The notes: a model not told the origin generated them from the sequence alone. Positions 32,643 through 41,995 are shown, numbered from the stretch's first letter. The stretch is 64,000 nt of DNA from Nodosilinea sp. LEGE 07088 (GCF_015207395.1 NZ_JADEWX010000001.1:1-64000); one strand, 5' to 3'. Translations and numbers: made by a program.

Positions 32643-34130
32643 ATGAAACAATACCGACCTCTGGTGAGCCTAATCGGCATGGTAGGTGGGCTACTGCTGA
32701 TGCTTCCAGTCGAAGCCGCTCAGTTTAGAACTTGGCGCTTTGACCCCCAGCAAAACCGACTAGAGTTTTCGACCGATGCCCCCGTGCAGCCCAGGGCGCA
32801 GCTTTTGTTTAACCCCACCCGCATTGTGGTGGACTTGCCCGGCACAACCCTAGAGCAGCGGACGATTAACCAGGCCGTTGGCGGCGCTGTTCAAGCCGTT
32901 CGCATCGGGCAGTTCGATGCCCAAACCACCCGGCTAGTCATTGAGCTAGCCCCTGGATACACGCTCAACCCAGACCAAGTTGTGGTGCGGGGGGAAACGC
33001 CGCAGCAGTGGGTGGTGCAACTGCCCCCAACCCAGGGTGGAACAGCGCCCAGCGCCAGCACCAATCGGGTCAATGCCACCCCAATCTCTGGAGCTGCTAC
33101 CCAGGTTGAAGGCGTACGCACTACCCCCGATGGCTTTTTCATCCGTACCTCTGGGACAAGCCCGAACCTGACTGTGGAGCGAGTCAGTGATACCCAGGTA
33201 GTGCTTCAGCTTGAAAATGCTACAGTGGCAGCGGCCCTCACTGGGCAAACCCTACCCACCAATGGGTTTGGGGTCACCGCTTGGGATATTCAGCCGGTGA
33301 GCGCAGCAGTGCCGACCCTGCAAATTACCCTCACGGTGCCCGCCAACAGCGCCGACTGGCAAGCCTCGGTCAGCAACGGCAGCGGCATTGTAATTTTGCC
33401 GCCCAGGGGAGTCGCCATCGCCGCCGTTCCAGCCAGCCCATCTGTAGCATCGGCTCAGGCACCCACTGCGGCGTCGCCTCCTATTGCCGTACAATCGCCG
33501 ACCCCCGCGCCAGTAGTGCCACCCCAGCCTCAGCCCGCCGTACCCGCGACCCCAGCAGTGCCCCCACCGGATAGTGGCATCCCCAAGCAGGCCGTCACTA
33601 TTGCGATTGACCCAGGCCATGGCGGGCGCGATCCGGGGGCAATCGGCGTGGGCGGCCTGCGCGAAAAAGATGTGACCTCTGCGATCGCCTACGAAGTCGC
33701 CAGAATCTTAGAACAAAGCGGGGCGCAGGTGATTCTGACTCGCTCCGATGATCGGGAGATTGATTTGGCACCTCGGGTACAAATTGCCGAGCGGGCCAAT
33801 GCCGACCTATTCGTCAGCATTCATGCCAACTCCATCAGCCTGAGTAGGCCCGAGGTAAACGGGCTAGAGACCTACTACCACAGCTCAGGAAATCGTCTCG
33901 CCCAGGTGATTCATCAATCTATTTTGCGTCTGGTGACCATGCCCGATCGCGGGGTGCGCCAGGCTCGTTTTCATGTACTCGTAAACACCTCTATGCCAGC
34001 GGTTTTGGTCGAGACCGGGTTTATCACCGGGGCTCAAGATGCCCGTAATTTTAACGACCCAGCTTGGCGCACTCGCATGGCCCAGGGCATCGCCGCAGGC
34101 ATTATGCAGTACGCCCAGCGATCGCTCTAA
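32643..34130 (+). CDS. amiC: N-acetylmuramoyl-L-alanine amidase with AMIN domain
   Basis: AmiC-type amidases split peptidoglycan of daughter cells. I use the ATG at 32643 that begins the signal peptide (MKQYRPLVSLIGMVGGLLL); a GTG at 32631 is possible. The order is AMIN domain (LEFSTDAPVQPRAQLLFNPTRIVVDLPGT), a second AMIN-like repeat, a Pro-rich linker and the Amidase_3 domain: IDPGHGGRDPGAIG (zinc His), EKDVTSAIAYEVA, SIHANS (zinc His) and VLVETGFITG (catalytic Glu). About 495 residues, a normal length. Confidence 0.9.
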   Translation: MKQYRPLVSLIGMVGGLLLMLPVEAAQFRTWRFDPQQNRLEFSTDAPVQPRAQLLFNPTRIVVDLPGTTLEQRTINQAVGGAVQAVRIGQFDAQTTRLVIELAPGYTLNPDQVVVRGETPQQWVVQLPPTQGGTAPSASTNRVNATPISGAATQVEGVRTTPDGFFIRTSGTSPNLTVERVSDTQVVLQLENATVAAALTGQTLPTNGFGVTAWDIQPVSAAVPTLQITLTVPANSADWQASVSNGSGIVILPPRGVAIAAVPASPSVASAQAPTAASPPIAVQSPTPAPVVPPQPQPAVPATPAVPPPDSGIPKQAVTIAIDPGHGGRDPGAIGVGGLREKDVTSAIAYEVARILEQSGAQVILTRSDDREIDLAPRVQIAERANADLFVSIHANSISLSRPEVNGLETYYHSSGNRLAQVIHQSILRLVTMPDRGVRQARFHVLVNTSMPAVLVETGFITGAQDARNFNDPAWRTRMAQGIAAGIMQYAQRSL

Positions 34131-34287
34131 TAAAAAGTGCAATTCAGCTAGCCCACTCCTCCTGATATCAACAATAAAGAGGGCAAAGCCAATTAGAAAA
34201 CTGAGCGCTGACTATGGTTAGTCATTCAAGCATCTTTTTTCGCTGATTCATAGCAAATCTCAAATGCAATAAGCTAGACAAAATCAT

Positions 34288-34989
34288 TTAATAAGTCATT
34301 CCACAAGGCATCATGCCGTTGCCCATTGGCATCCCTGCGACTCCATACCAATCCTGCAACCAAGCTTGCATTTGCCAAATTTCTTGCCGCTGGGTATCGG
34401 CAATATTTTGAGCAAAGGGCTGGACTGCCTGGTGCTCGACCAGACCGAGGTTTACCAAGCGTTGTGACATCATCACAGCTCCCATGTGGTGCATGATCAT
34501 ATCTTCTAGAAACGCCTGATCTAGGGCATCCTCTTCGAGCTGGCTGAGGTCACGCATCATGGGAGCGTAAGTGAGGTTAGAGTCCTGACCGGGATACCAC
34601 TCGTCTAACCAGGCTTCCATCTGCTCGATTTCAGCCGTTTGCACGTCGATAATGTCCTGAGCAAACTCTCGCATCTCAGGGCGATCGCTGTACTCCAACA
34701 CCCGTTGAGCGGTGACAATGGCTTCCTCATGGTGGGGAATCATCAGGCTTAAGAACTCAAACTCGTTATTGGCCTGCATCATGTGCATCATCTGCCCGTA
34801 ATGCCCTTGCCTGCCACTCTGGTGCATGGGCATGTGGCCTTGATTCATGGGCATCTGCCAACCGGATCGACCAGGTTGCTGTAAGGGATCGGCACTGGAG
34901 GGTGAGGTGAGATAGGGAATGGTGATAGTGCCTGCGATCGCAACGCTGAGACCTGCGATTGCAGCAAAAGATTTAGTGGCCAGTCGCAT
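34288..34989 (-). CDS. DUF305 protein, Met/His-rich, secreted
   Basis: The ATG at 34989 is preferred since GAGGGG precedes it. The 233-residue product has a signal peptide (MRLATKSFAAIAGLSVAIAG) then a Met/His-rich segment (MPMNQGHMPMHQSGR, MMHMMQ). Two DUF305 halves follow, with IPHHEEAI...MEAWLDEWYPG and IMHHMGAVMMSQ...MQAWLQDWYG. DUF305 proteins often travel with copper-resistance genes and are thought to bind copper in the periplasm. The C-terminus (MPMGNGMMPCGM) adds Met and Cys ligands. Confidence 0.85.
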   Translation of the reverse strand: MRLATKSFAAIAGLSVAIAGTITIPYLTSPSSADPLQQPGRSGWQMPMNQGHMPMHQSGRQGHYGQMMHMMQANNEFEFLSLMIPHHEEAIVTAQRVLEYSDRPEMREFAQDIIDVQTAEIEQMEAWLDEWYPGQDSNLTYAPMMRDLSQLEEDALDQAFLEDMIMHHMGAVMMSQRLVNLGLVEHQAVQPFAQNIADTQRQEIWQMQAWLQDWYGVAGMPMGNGMMPCGMTY

Positions 34990-35085
34990 AGGATTACCCC
35001 TCGTGAGACTCATATCTTAAGTCTAGATCCTCTAGTTGGAGAGTAAGGGGGGCCAGTACCCAGGAAAGCATGATTGTGGGTTTAC

Positions 35086-36051
35086 TTAACAATCACGAGA
35101 AGTTTGAGGGTGGAGTCGCAAGAGGATCTGCGTCACCAGCGCCATGATCGGCAGCTCTAGCAGCGGGCCGATTACCAGGGTTAAGGCAATCAGGGGGCGA
35201 TCGCTAAAGGCCGCTGCTGCCACCGCCAGCGCGACTGGAGAGTTACGGGCCAGGGTCGTACAGGTCAGGCAAACAACATCGGGATAAGCTAATCTCAATG
35301 CCCGTCCCACTTGTTGTGCCAAGAAAAAATTGATCACAAAAAATAGACTAATCGGCAGCAGTAACCGCAGCAACAGGTTTGGGCGTTGTAAGAGGGTCGC
35401 TCCCTCAGCAGCAAAGATAGCGGCGATCGCCAGATTAAGACAGAGGAGTTGGACGCTAGCAACCTTCGGCAAATGCTGCGCTAACCAAGCGCTTCCCTTC
35501 AGTCTCACCAGGAAGACCCGTGACAACAGCGCCAGAGTCAGCGGCACGAACAGTACCGTCACGACTCTGCCCCCCAGTACCCATAGATTCAATCCGACCA
35601 GGGATTGGGCAAACACCGCCAGATAAACGGGTAGCAGCCCCATCTGCAAGACAAAGTTCAGCGGTAACAGAGCCGTTGCCAGCCCCACATTGCCTTTGGC
35701 GATGCCGGTAAACACCAGATACCAATCAGTGCAGGGGGTGACCAATAGCATTAATAGTCCCACCCGCAAATCCGGCGCATCCGGGAAAAAGAGCGCTCCC
35801 AATCCCCAGGTCAGCAGCGGTGTCCACAGAAAGTTGATCGCCAAGCTGGCAACAGTGACTCGATAGTCATTAAAGGCGCTGCCAAAGTGTCGTAGAGAAA
35901 TCGACAAAAATGCCGCGTAGAGCATGACCGCCAGCAGCGGCAAAATCCAACGGTCTGCAATGGCAGCAGTTTCTTCAATCAGCGACAATCCGAGTCCAAG
36001 CGCTACTGATAGAAGAATCAATAGGGGCTGAAAGCGCTCAAACCAGGTCAC
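35086..36051 (-). CDS. BASS/ACR3-superfamily transporter in the mercury operon
   Basis: The 321-residue protein has about ten membrane helices. VTPCTDWYLVFTGIAKGN aligns with the conserved Cys-containing helix of ACR3 arsenite exporters (PCT), and CTTLARNSPVALAVA with the crossover motif of the BASS family. ACR3 exports arsenite, but the second motif differs from typical ACR3, so the substrate is open. It is the last gene of a minus-strand run with merA and merC; the gap to merC is 9 bp. Confidence 0.7.
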   Translation of the reverse strand: MTWFERFQPLLILLSVALGLGLSLIEETAAIADRWILPLLAVMLYAAFLSISLRHFGSAFNDYRVTVASLAINFLWTPLLTWGLGALFFPDAPDLRVGLLMLLVTPCTDWYLVFTGIAKGNVGLATALLPLNFVLQMGLLPVYLAVFAQSLVGLNLWVLGGRVVTVLFVPLTLALLSRVFLVRLKGSAWLAQHLPKVASVQLLCLNLAIAAIFAAEGATLLQRPNLLLRLLLPISLFFVINFFLAQQVGRALRLAYPDVVCLTCTTLARNSPVALAVAAAAFSDRPLIALTLVIGPLLELPIMALVTQILLRLHPQTSRDC

Positions 36052-36060
36052 GTTAAACTC

Positions 36061-36444
36061 CTAGGACGATTTGAGTTGCCGAGAACGTAGCCAAATATTC
36101 AGACCACCAGAAACAATCAGCCCGGCCAACCCGATGTAGGAGATCGCGGTATTGATAAACAAAAAGACAAACAGCACTAAAGCACTGAGCAATCCTAAAC
36201 CGAAGGCCCAGGGCTGACCGTGATGACGCATTCCAGTATAGAGTCCGCCTAGTGATACGACCAGAAAGATTGCCAGGAGCGGCAGCAGAATAGCATCGTT
36301 AATCAAAAAGCCGAGACCAATGGCTCCCAAAAGCGAGAGCAGTGCCGGAAACCCTAAACAGCACAGCGCTGCAAAAATAGAGCCGCCAACGCCGACTTTA
36401 TCGGCATAACGCTGCCAAAATCCAGACTTCGATGGAATACTCAC
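36061..36444 (-). CDS. merC: MerC-like mercury uptake protein
   Basis: The 127-residue protein has four membrane segments. ALCCLGFPALLSLLGAIGLGFL carries the Cys-Cys pair and following helix of MerC, which brings Hg(II) into the cytoplasm for reduction. It lies 15 bp downstream of merA. Confidence 0.8.
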   Translation of the reverse strand: MSIPSKSGFWQRYADKVGVGGSIFAALCCLGFPALLSLLGAIGLGFLINDAILLPLLAIFLVVSLGGLYTGMRHHGQPWAFGLGLLSALVLFVFLFINTAISYIGLAGLIVSGGLNIWLRSRQLKSS

Positions 36445-36459
36445 AATATCTTCCTACCT

Positions 36460-37893
36460 CTACTCAGCACAGCACGATAGTTTAGCCGGGTCTTTATAGC
36501 GAGAGATGGCGGCAATCTTGAGGGCTTCTGCCATTGTGGGATAGATATGAATCAGGTCAATAAAATCCTGAATCTTGGCATGAAACCGCATCGCCATTGC
36601 TGCCTCATGAATCACTTCGGCAGCGCTGTGACCGACCATCGAAACGCCTAAAACCTCGTCGGTATCTGCATCGGCTACCATTTTGACGATGCCCCTTGGA
36701 TCGCGGATTGCTCCTGCACGGGGCACTAGCGACATCGGCACCGTGCGACACCAGCAACGATGTCCAGCGGCGATCGCTTCTTTCTCTGTCATACCCACAA
36801 TGCCGATTTGAGGATCGGTGAAAATTGCGCGTGGAATTACTCGATGGTTCACAGCTCTTCGCGTTTCACCCGACAGCGCGTTGAGGGCGGCAATGCCACC
36901 ATCGTGGCTGCCTACCGGAGTCGCCATCTGGCTGCCCTGCTCACGGCCAATCACATCTCCAGCGGCAAAGATGTGGGGAATATTGGTCTGCAAGTATTCA
37001 TTCACCTGCACCTGGCCGCGATCGCCTAGAGTAACGCCCGCCTTCTCTGCGCCAATGGCACTAGTGTTGGGGGCACGCCCGGTTGCTACTAGTAACTTTT
37101 CAGCTTGAAAAGATTGGAAAGAACCGTTGATCTGCACCTCTGCCACAACATCCCGCTCTGCTTGGCGAATAGACTGAATCGAGGCATCGGTAACGATCTG
37201 AATACCTTCTTCTCGCAAAATCGCGCCAATCGTTTGACCGACCTGGGATTCATAGCCATGAGCCAGCACTTGACCGCTACGCTCCAAAATCGTGACTTGG
37301 GTTCCAAAGCGGTGAAACATTTGCCCTAGCTCCAGCGCAATGTATCCCCCACCGATGATCAAAAGCGATCGCGGACATTCGGTGAGTTCCATCGATTCAT
37401 GGCGAGTCAGCAAATCGCTGGTTAGATAGGGCACTTCATTTAGCCCTTCAATCGCAGGCGCAACCGGATGCGATCCAGTTGCTATTAAAATTGCCTCACC
37501 GGTTAGGTGCTTATCTCCTACTCGCACCGTGTGAGCATCGACCAATTCCGCGTGGCCTTCCTCAATGTGAAAACTACTTCCCAACAAACTGTCGTACTTC
37601 TTGTTACGGTAGCTAGCAATCACTTCATCCTTTTGCTGGATTAGAGCGGAGAAATCTAGATTTATCGAGGTGGGCGTCAAGCCGGGATAGCGCGGATGCT
37701 GAGCATCATATAGAAGCTTAGCCGCTTCAATCAGGTTTTTGGAGGGCAGGCATCCCCGGTTTACACAGGTGCCGCCCGGAGTTCGCTCTTCAGTCATCAC
37801 AGCCGTTTTACCGAGTTCCTGCGCTCTCAGGGCGGCGGCAAAAGCGGTTGAGCCTGAGCCTAAAATGACTAGGTCAAAGTGAGTTTTGTTCAT
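36460..37893 (-). CDS. merA: Mercuric reductase MerA
   Basis: MerA reduces Hg(II) to volatile Hg(0) with NADPH. I use the ATG at 37893 ([15 protein letters not shown]). The 477-residue enzyme has an FAD site ([14 protein letters not shown]), the redox pair in [14 protein letters not shown], an NADPH site ([12 protein letters not shown]), [16 protein letters not shown] and a C-terminal dimerisation domain ending KLSCCAE, whose Cys-Cys pair delivers mercury. It lacks the extra N-terminal HMA domain, as many MerA proteins do. All key cysteines are present. Confidence 0.93.
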   Translation of the reverse strand: MNKTHFDLVILGSGSTAFAAALRAQELGKTAVMTEERTPGGTCVNRGCLPSKNLIEAAKLLYDAQHPRYPGLTPTSINLDFSALIQQKDEVIASYRNKKYDSLLGSSFHIEEGHAELVDAHTVRVGDKHLTGEAILIATGSHPVAPAIEGLNEVPYLTSDLLTRHESMELTECPRSLLIIGGGYIALELGQMFHRFGTQVTILERSGQVLAHGYESQVGQTIGAILREEGIQIVTDASIQSIRQAERDVVAEVQINGSFQSFQAEKLLVATGRAPNTSAIGAEKAGVTLGDRGQVQVNEYLQTNIPHIFAAGDVIGREQGSQMATPVGSHDGGIAALNALSGETRRAVNHRVIPRAIFTDPQIGIVGMTEKEAIAAGHRCWCRTVPMSLVPRAGAIRDPRGIVKMVADADTDEVLGVSMVGHSAAEVIHEAAMAMRFHAKIQDFIDLIHIYPTMAEALKIAAISRYKDPAKLSCCAE

Positions 37894-37971
37894 GACAGTC
37901 TTTCGTTTAAATTGACAAAGCGTGCTGTTAGCCGCAAAGATCGAGGCATCTCTATTCCTCAAGCAGATTTC

Positions 37972-38427
37972 CTAAATCGAGGTTGAATTTTCTCCAATAT
38001 CTTGCTCGATGAAGCCGCAGATTTTGCCGTTACAGATAGCTTCATCGGTCAGGTCAGAAGAGTCAGGCAGTGCGGCTTCGATGTGCTCATAGCGATGGGC
38101 TAACTCTCGGCGAAGGCTCAGCATGTCTCGAATGTGCTGATCAAGTTCTGCTAGGTGCTGCTTCACCATAGCTTTGAGGTCAGCGCAAGGAGGCACGCCA
38201 TCCTGCCTGAGATCAATCAACCGCTTAATCTCATCCAGAGATAAGCCAAATCGTTTGGCCTTCTGGATAAAATCGAGTCTCTCTGCTGCCGCTTCCGAGT
38301 AGATGCGATAGTGAGAGGCCGTGCGCTTTGGGGGAGACAGCAACCCCAGTCGCTCGTAATAGCGAATGGTTTGAGCAGGAAGGTTGATCCGACGGCTCAG
38401 TTCACCGATTAATAATCCCTCTTTCAT
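37972..38427 (-). CDS. merR: MerR-family regulator of the mercury operon
   Basis: The ATG at 38427 begins MKEGLLIGELSRRINLPAQTIRYYERLGLLSPPKR, the MerR helix-turn-helix and wing. The dimer helix follows, and the metal-site cysteines are seen in GVPPCADLKAMV and ICNGKICG, consistent with Hg(II) sensing. The 151-residue length is usual. It is the second gene in the operon and lies downstream of the MerR-type promoter at 38757-38788, so it is autoregulated with the resistance genes. Confidence 0.85.
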   Translation of the reverse strand: MKEGLLIGELSRRINLPAQTIRYYERLGLLSPPKRTASHYRIYSEAAAERLDFIQKAKRFGLSLDEIKRLIDLRQDGVPPCADLKAMVKQHLAELDQHIRDMLSLRRELAHRYEHIEAALPDSSDLTDEAICNGKICGFIEQDIGENSTSI

Positions 38428-38453
38428 GGCAGTGTACTCCCAGCCATACTGGT

Positions 38454-38729
38454 TTATCCTTGCCCAATACCCGCCGCGATCAGGTGCTCTCGCGAAATCG
38501 GCTGTTGGTTCTGGCAGCATTCTGCCAGTTGACCATTTACGACCACTGCTGGAACGCGATAGATGCCATACTGGGCAGCCTTTTCGCGACATTCATCCGT
38601 TGCACATCCTGTGCGTAAATCCCAAACCTGTACGTCGCAATTCGAGCAGGCCAGATCTCGAACCAGCTTGACGGTCTCGTCGCAAAGCGGGCATCCGGCG
38701 GTGAATACTTCCACAGTTCGCTTAGACAT
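38454..38729 (-). CDS. Small thioredoxin/glutaredoxin-like protein, first gene of the mercury operon
   Basis: The 91-residue product begins RTVEVFTAGCPLCDETVKLV, a thioredoxin-fold strand with CxxC, and ends with RVPAVVVNGQLAECCQ, giving the cis-Pro and an extra Cys-Cys. AGGAGA upstream of the ATG is a good ribosome-binding site. Extra cysteine pairs (LACSNCDV, TGCATDEC) suggest metal or thiol binding beyond simple redox. It is placed right after the MerR-type promoter, so a mercury-handling role is inferred. Confidence 0.75.
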   Translation of the reverse strand: MSKRTVEVFTAGCPLCDETVKLVRDLACSNCDVQVWDLRTGCATDECREKAAQYGIYRVPAVVVNGQLAECCQNQQPISREHLIAAGIGQG

Positions 38730-38756
38730 TTTGTCTGTCTCCTAAACGCTGGATTT

Positions 38757-38788
38757 AGTCTAAGCCTTATACCCAACTTCAAGGTCAA
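38757..38788 (-). promoter_or_regulatory. MerR-type promoter, 20-bp spacer
   Basis: On the minus strand TTGACC (38788-38783) and TAGACT (38762-38757) are separated by 20 bp. Within the spacer CCTT and AAGG form a 20-bp dyad (38765-38784). Over-long spacers with a central dyad are the signature of MerR-family promoters, which are untwisted on metal binding. Confidence 0.75.
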
Positions 38789-38807
38789 GGGTTCCAGCAC
38801 GAAAGTT

Positions 38808-39953
38808 TCAAAACTTCACCAGGAAGGCGGTGCCGTACATCACCATCAGACCAATGGTGAATCCAGCTATTCCCAGACTAGAGAGTTCAGAACCGTCGGG
38901 CTGAGATAATCGCCGTTGCAGGTAGGTCCCCACCTCGACAATGACTTGCAAAATTGCTCCAGCCCCAATGCCGAGAAACAGGGCCGCCCAATGGGGCGAA
39001 AAAGCAAAGGCCCCGACCCAAATTCCCACTACAGCGGGAAGTCCCGCCAGAGCAGCTAGCGAGAGGAATGTTGTCCAGCGCAGTTTGTATTTGAGCAGGG
39101 GAGCGACGATGCCCAGTCCTTCGGTGAGATTGTGGAGGGTAAAGCCCACCACTAGAAATGAGCCTAAGGCAATTTCTCCCAGGGCAAAAGCCGTCCCGAT
39201 CGCGAGCCCTTCTCCCAGATTATGTAGACCAATGCCAAGCGCCATGTAGGTAGACAGGGCAGTGCCTTCAGGCGACTTGCCTCGACGACGACCCACCGCG
39301 AGTAAGGCTAGAAACGCCACCGTCGCCGCTAACCAGACTAAGGCTTGCCCCTGAAAAGCGATCGCGGCTTCTGTCGCCAGTTCCAGTCCCTCTTGCAGAG
39401 TATCTACGAGCAAAAACGCCAGCATCCCCAGGGTCAGCGTGAGCATGAACATGAGCCCTCGCTGCCGCAACACTTTCAAATAGGGATAGCACAGCATTCC
39501 CAGACTAACCGGCACCAAGCCCACATAGAGTCCGAGCCAGCCATAACCCAATAGCGTTGAGAGAGAAAACCCAGGCGTCGGCAGCGCCACCTCAATCAAA
39601 TGGTCAATGGTTACGCCTGTATTCGTCAAAAACACCACGTGATGAGCTTCCCCTTCCACCCAGGGATAGGGAATTTGCACCGTCGCTGTCGCCAAGCGCC
39701 GTATCGCACCAGGAGGCTGCTGGTCAAACTCCCAATACGCGCCATCCACCTGCACCTGGGCAATTTTCATAGGTTCTGACCCTTCAGCCCGCACCTGTAG
39801 AGTCATGCCATCGTGATTCAGAACGGTGCGCTCAACCGTGAGCGATTCCAGTGGCGGAGCATTTAGATTCAGAAGCTGAGCCGGATTGATACTCAACAGG
39901 AGGGCGATTAATCCAGCCAGCAAAACAGGGGGCAAAATCCAGCGCCACTTCAT
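38808..39953 (-). CDS. ZIP-type metal transporter with N-terminal extracytoplasmic domain
   Basis: The 381-residue protein has an N-terminal membrane anchor, ~110 residues outside the membrane (VQVDGAYWEFDQQPPG), then the ZIP domain. Motifs GIGLHNLGEGLAIGTAF and FTLHNLTEGLGIVAPL supply the His and Glu of the binuclear metal site. ZIP proteins move Zn, Fe or Mn into the cytoplasm. The gene overlaps the multicopper oxidase by 4 bp (ATGA), so the two are translationally coupled and likely work together. Confidence 0.85.
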   Translation of the reverse strand: MKWRWILPPVLLAGLIALLLSINPAQLLNLNAPPLESLTVERTVLNHDGMTLQVRAEGSEPMKIAQVQVDGAYWEFDQQPPGAIRRLATATVQIPYPWVEGEAHHVVFLTNTGVTIDHLIEVALPTPGFSLSTLLGYGWLGLYVGLVPVSLGMLCYPYLKVLRQRGLMFMLTLTLGMLAFLLVDTLQEGLELATEAAIAFQGQALVWLAATVAFLALLAVGRRRGKSPEGTALSTYMALGIGLHNLGEGLAIGTAFALGEIALGSFLVVGFTLHNLTEGLGIVAPLLKYKLRWTTFLSLAALAGLPAVVGIWVGAFAFSPHWAALFLGIGAGAILQVIVEVGTYLQRRLSQPDGSELSSLGIAGFTIGLMVMYGTAFLVKF

Positions 39954-41017
39954 GCCACCACCTCAAAAGCGCTCATCCAGCCGAGTTCGGCAAATTCTGC
40001 CTGATGGGCATGAAACATGTAGAGTCCTGGTTCAAAGTCGGCAAAAGAGCATTCGATAATTCCTCGTTGCCCCTGACACAGCATCACCGTATCGACCGTG
40101 CGCAGGGTCGGAGTCAGCGTAGTGCCGTGGTCGTAGTAATCAAAAAAGTTGGCGTGCAGGTGAAAAGAGTTAATCGGGTCAAATTCGGTGACGTTGATGA
40201 GATAGATGCGGACGGGGCGATCGCGCTCGATGCGAATTGGCTGCTTCATGTAGGCGTGAGGAATGGAGTTGACCGCGTAGACCTCATTTTCCTCATCGAA
40301 GTTGGTATCGAAGCCATTCATCACCATCAGCAACTCCTGCCAGCGCTGGTTTTCCGGCGTTCCCAATACCCGCGACCGGGCCACCTCTACCTGTTCTGGA
40401 TGCCGCTCTGGGTCAGGATCAACAATGAATGCGCCGTATAGCCCCTTGTGCAGATGGCGTTTAAATGGCAGAGAATGGCAGTGATAGAGATGGCAACCAA
40501 AGGGTTTGGCGTCAAACTCGTAGGTCACGGTCTGCCCCGGTGCGGCTTCCAAGGTACCGGGAATACCATCTTGCCTGGCTCCGTGGATGCCGTGGAAATG
40601 CAGGGTGTGCATATGCGAGCCCCGGTTGGCAAAGCGAATGCGGATGCGATCCCCCTCCGTGGCCCGAATCGTTGGCCCCGGCACCTGGCCGTTGTAGGTC
40701 CAGGCGGGATAGAACACCCCTGGAGCCACCTCAATCTCTCGCTCGACTGCGGCAATGTCGTATTCCCGCAACCGCTGCCCACTAGGGAGCATTGAGATAC
40801 TTCCTCCATTCCACTGGGTCAGCAGTACGTGAGGATCAAAGCCATTTCTAAGGTGGTCAACCTCCCCTAGAGTGGTCATTCTCTGGTGATGGAGAGCCGG
40901 AGCAGTCGGGGCACTCTCCTGAGCCAGCGCCAGTTGGCTAAACCGTCTACCCAACCAGGTGCCAGCCCCTAAAAGCCCTGCTCCAAGGAGCGATCGCCGT
41001 TGTACCTGCCAGCCCAT
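39950..41017 (-). CDS. Two-domain multicopper oxidase
   Basis: The 355-residue protein begins with a Tat-type signal (RRSLLGAGLLGAG). Copper ligands are seen in LHFHGIHG, GCHLYHCHSLPF, NSFHLHANFF and MFHAHQAEFAELGWM, the pattern of two-domain laccase-like oxidases; the type 1 copper ligands appear mainly in the first domain. It probably oxidises metal ions or phenolics in the periplasm. It is preceded by two 11-bp-spaced ATGAAA pairs (41022-41084), suggesting metal-stress control, and overlaps the ZIP gene. Confidence 0.85.
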   Translation of the reverse strand: MGWQVQRRSLLGAGLLGAGTWLGRRFSQLALAQESAPTAPALHHQRMTTLGEVDHLRNGFDPHVLLTQWNGGSISMLPSGQRLREYDIAAVEREIEVAPGVFYPAWTYNGQVPGPTIRATEGDRIRIRFANRGSHMHTLHFHGIHGARQDGIPGTLEAAPGQTVTYEFDAKPFGCHLYHCHSLPFKRHLHKGLYGAFIVDPDPERHPEQVEVARSRVLGTPENQRWQELLMVMNGFDTNFDEENEVYAVNSIPHAYMKQPIRIERDRPVRIYLINVTEFDPINSFHLHANFFDYYDHGTTLTPTLRTVDTVMLCQGQRGIIECSFADFEPGLYMFHAHQAEFAELGWMSAFEVVA

Positions 41018-41021
41018 TATT

Positions 41022-41084
41022 TTTCATAATTGCCTCATAATTACAAGCATAGTCGATAGTGAAGCCTTTTCATAATTGTTTCAT
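41022..41084 (-). promoter_or_regulatory. Two 11-bp-spaced ATGAAA pairs (site B)
   Basis: TTTCAT at 41022 with CCTCAT at 41033, and TTTCAT at 41068 with TTTCAT at 41079, each followed by AATT. Both pairs read as ATGAAA repeats towards the multicopper oxidase start at 41017. The nearer pair lies only a few bases from the ATG; the farther one is in a usual activator position. Confidence 0.6.
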
Positions 41085-41103
41085 AATTGAAGCGTCGCAG
41101 TCG

Positions 41104-41756
41104 CTAGGGTAGATCTGCGGCTAGCTCTGGTATACCAACCGGCGAAATGACCAAAATGGCGGCGACTAGAAACGTGAAGCCATCCAGAAAAAATACCTGC
41201 CGGGTGCCCACAAAGGCAGCCGCGCTCCCGGCCAATCCAGGGCCAAGAACGCCCAGAAGCTGGTAGGTAGCACTGGAAAGGGCGATCGCGGTGGGGTCTC
41301 CTCCTGGGTTGCGATCAAGGGAATGGTAGCGGTATATGTAGGGGTGAAAAAGGCAGAGAAGAGGTTCAAGGCCAACACGATCGCATAGATCTGCCAGATC
41401 TGGGTGACAAAGGGCAGTAGACACACAATTACCATCCGCGCCAAATGGGTAATGACCATGATGCGCTTGCGGTCAACCCGATCGGCGATCGCCCCGGCTA
41501 GCGGTGAGAGTACTACGTAGGCCGCAACTCGCAGGGTGAGCGCTCCTGATAAAATCAGCCCAGCGTTTTCGCCCGCTAGTTCAAAGGCGAGTAGCGCCAA
41601 CCCCAGCCAGGTCAGCGCATCGCCAACCAGGTTAATGGTCTGGGCTGCGTAGAGGCGGGCAAAGGTAGGGTTTCTGAGACACTGGAATAACCGAGGAGTT
41701 GAAATCATCTGGCTTACAGGGCTTGATGAGGCGGGCGATGACGTTTGGTCTACCAT
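41104..41756 (-). pseudogene. MFS transporter, frameshifted and truncated
   Basis: The frame opens MVDQTSSPASSSPVSQMIST and gives the first MFS helices (FARLYAAQTINLVGDALTWLGLA, GAIADRVDRKRIMVI, the conserved GxxxDRxxRR-type loop). Around 41300 a one-base loss in GAGGAGGAC shifts it; the second frame continues with IALSSATYQLLGVLGPGLAG and FLDGFTFLVAAILV, then stops at ~218 residues, about half an MFS protein. It resembles EntS-type efflux proteins. The start codon lies inside a 42-bp perfect palindrome. Confidence 0.75.
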
Positions 41757-41793
41757 TCTGATTTATCCCACTGGTGGGATAAATCAGAATGGT
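41752..41793. repeat. Perfect 42-bp palindrome at the MFS start
   Basis: Arms of 20 bp (CATTCTGATTTATCCCAC inside the left arm) are separated by TG and match perfectly. It covers the MFS start codon at 41754-41756, so it would affect initiation as well as operator binding. TetR-type operators are usually 15-30 bp and imperfect. Confidence 0.8.
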
Positions 41794-41918
41794 TAAATAG
41801 GTTGAAGAGGGACGGCTGCCCCTGAGCTAGGGTTTTCAACATATCCTTACGGGATTTCGAGATAAGCCACATGCTGCGCATCACCAATCCTTCTTGATGG
41901 GCACGCACCAATAATGAG

Positions 41919-41932
41919 TAAGCACTTGCTTA
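41919..41932. promoter_or_regulatory. TAAGCA-CT-TGCTTA palindrome
   Basis: A 6-2-6 dyad with the same core as the larger palindrome 37 bp to its right (AAGCACTTGCTTATT in both). A second operator for the TetR-family protein encoded at 42526 is likely. Confidence 0.55.
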
Positions 41933-41955
41933 TTACGCAACACTAGTGTATTTTA

Positions 41956-41995
41956 GATGTAATAAATAAGCAAGCACTTGCTTATTTATTACATC
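41956..41995. repeat. Perfect 40-bp palindrome before the Coq4-like gene
   Basis: Arms of 19 bp (ATAAATAAGCAAG at the centre-left) are separated by CA and match perfectly. It lies 23 bp before the ATG at 42019. It may be the TetR operator, extended by palindrome formation, or an RNA hairpin in the leader. Confidence 0.8.

Noticed and set aside
41030-41100. Rho-independent terminator in the A+T-rich repeats
   Set aside because: The repeats are direct, not inverted, so they cannot form a stem; a regulator site explains them better.
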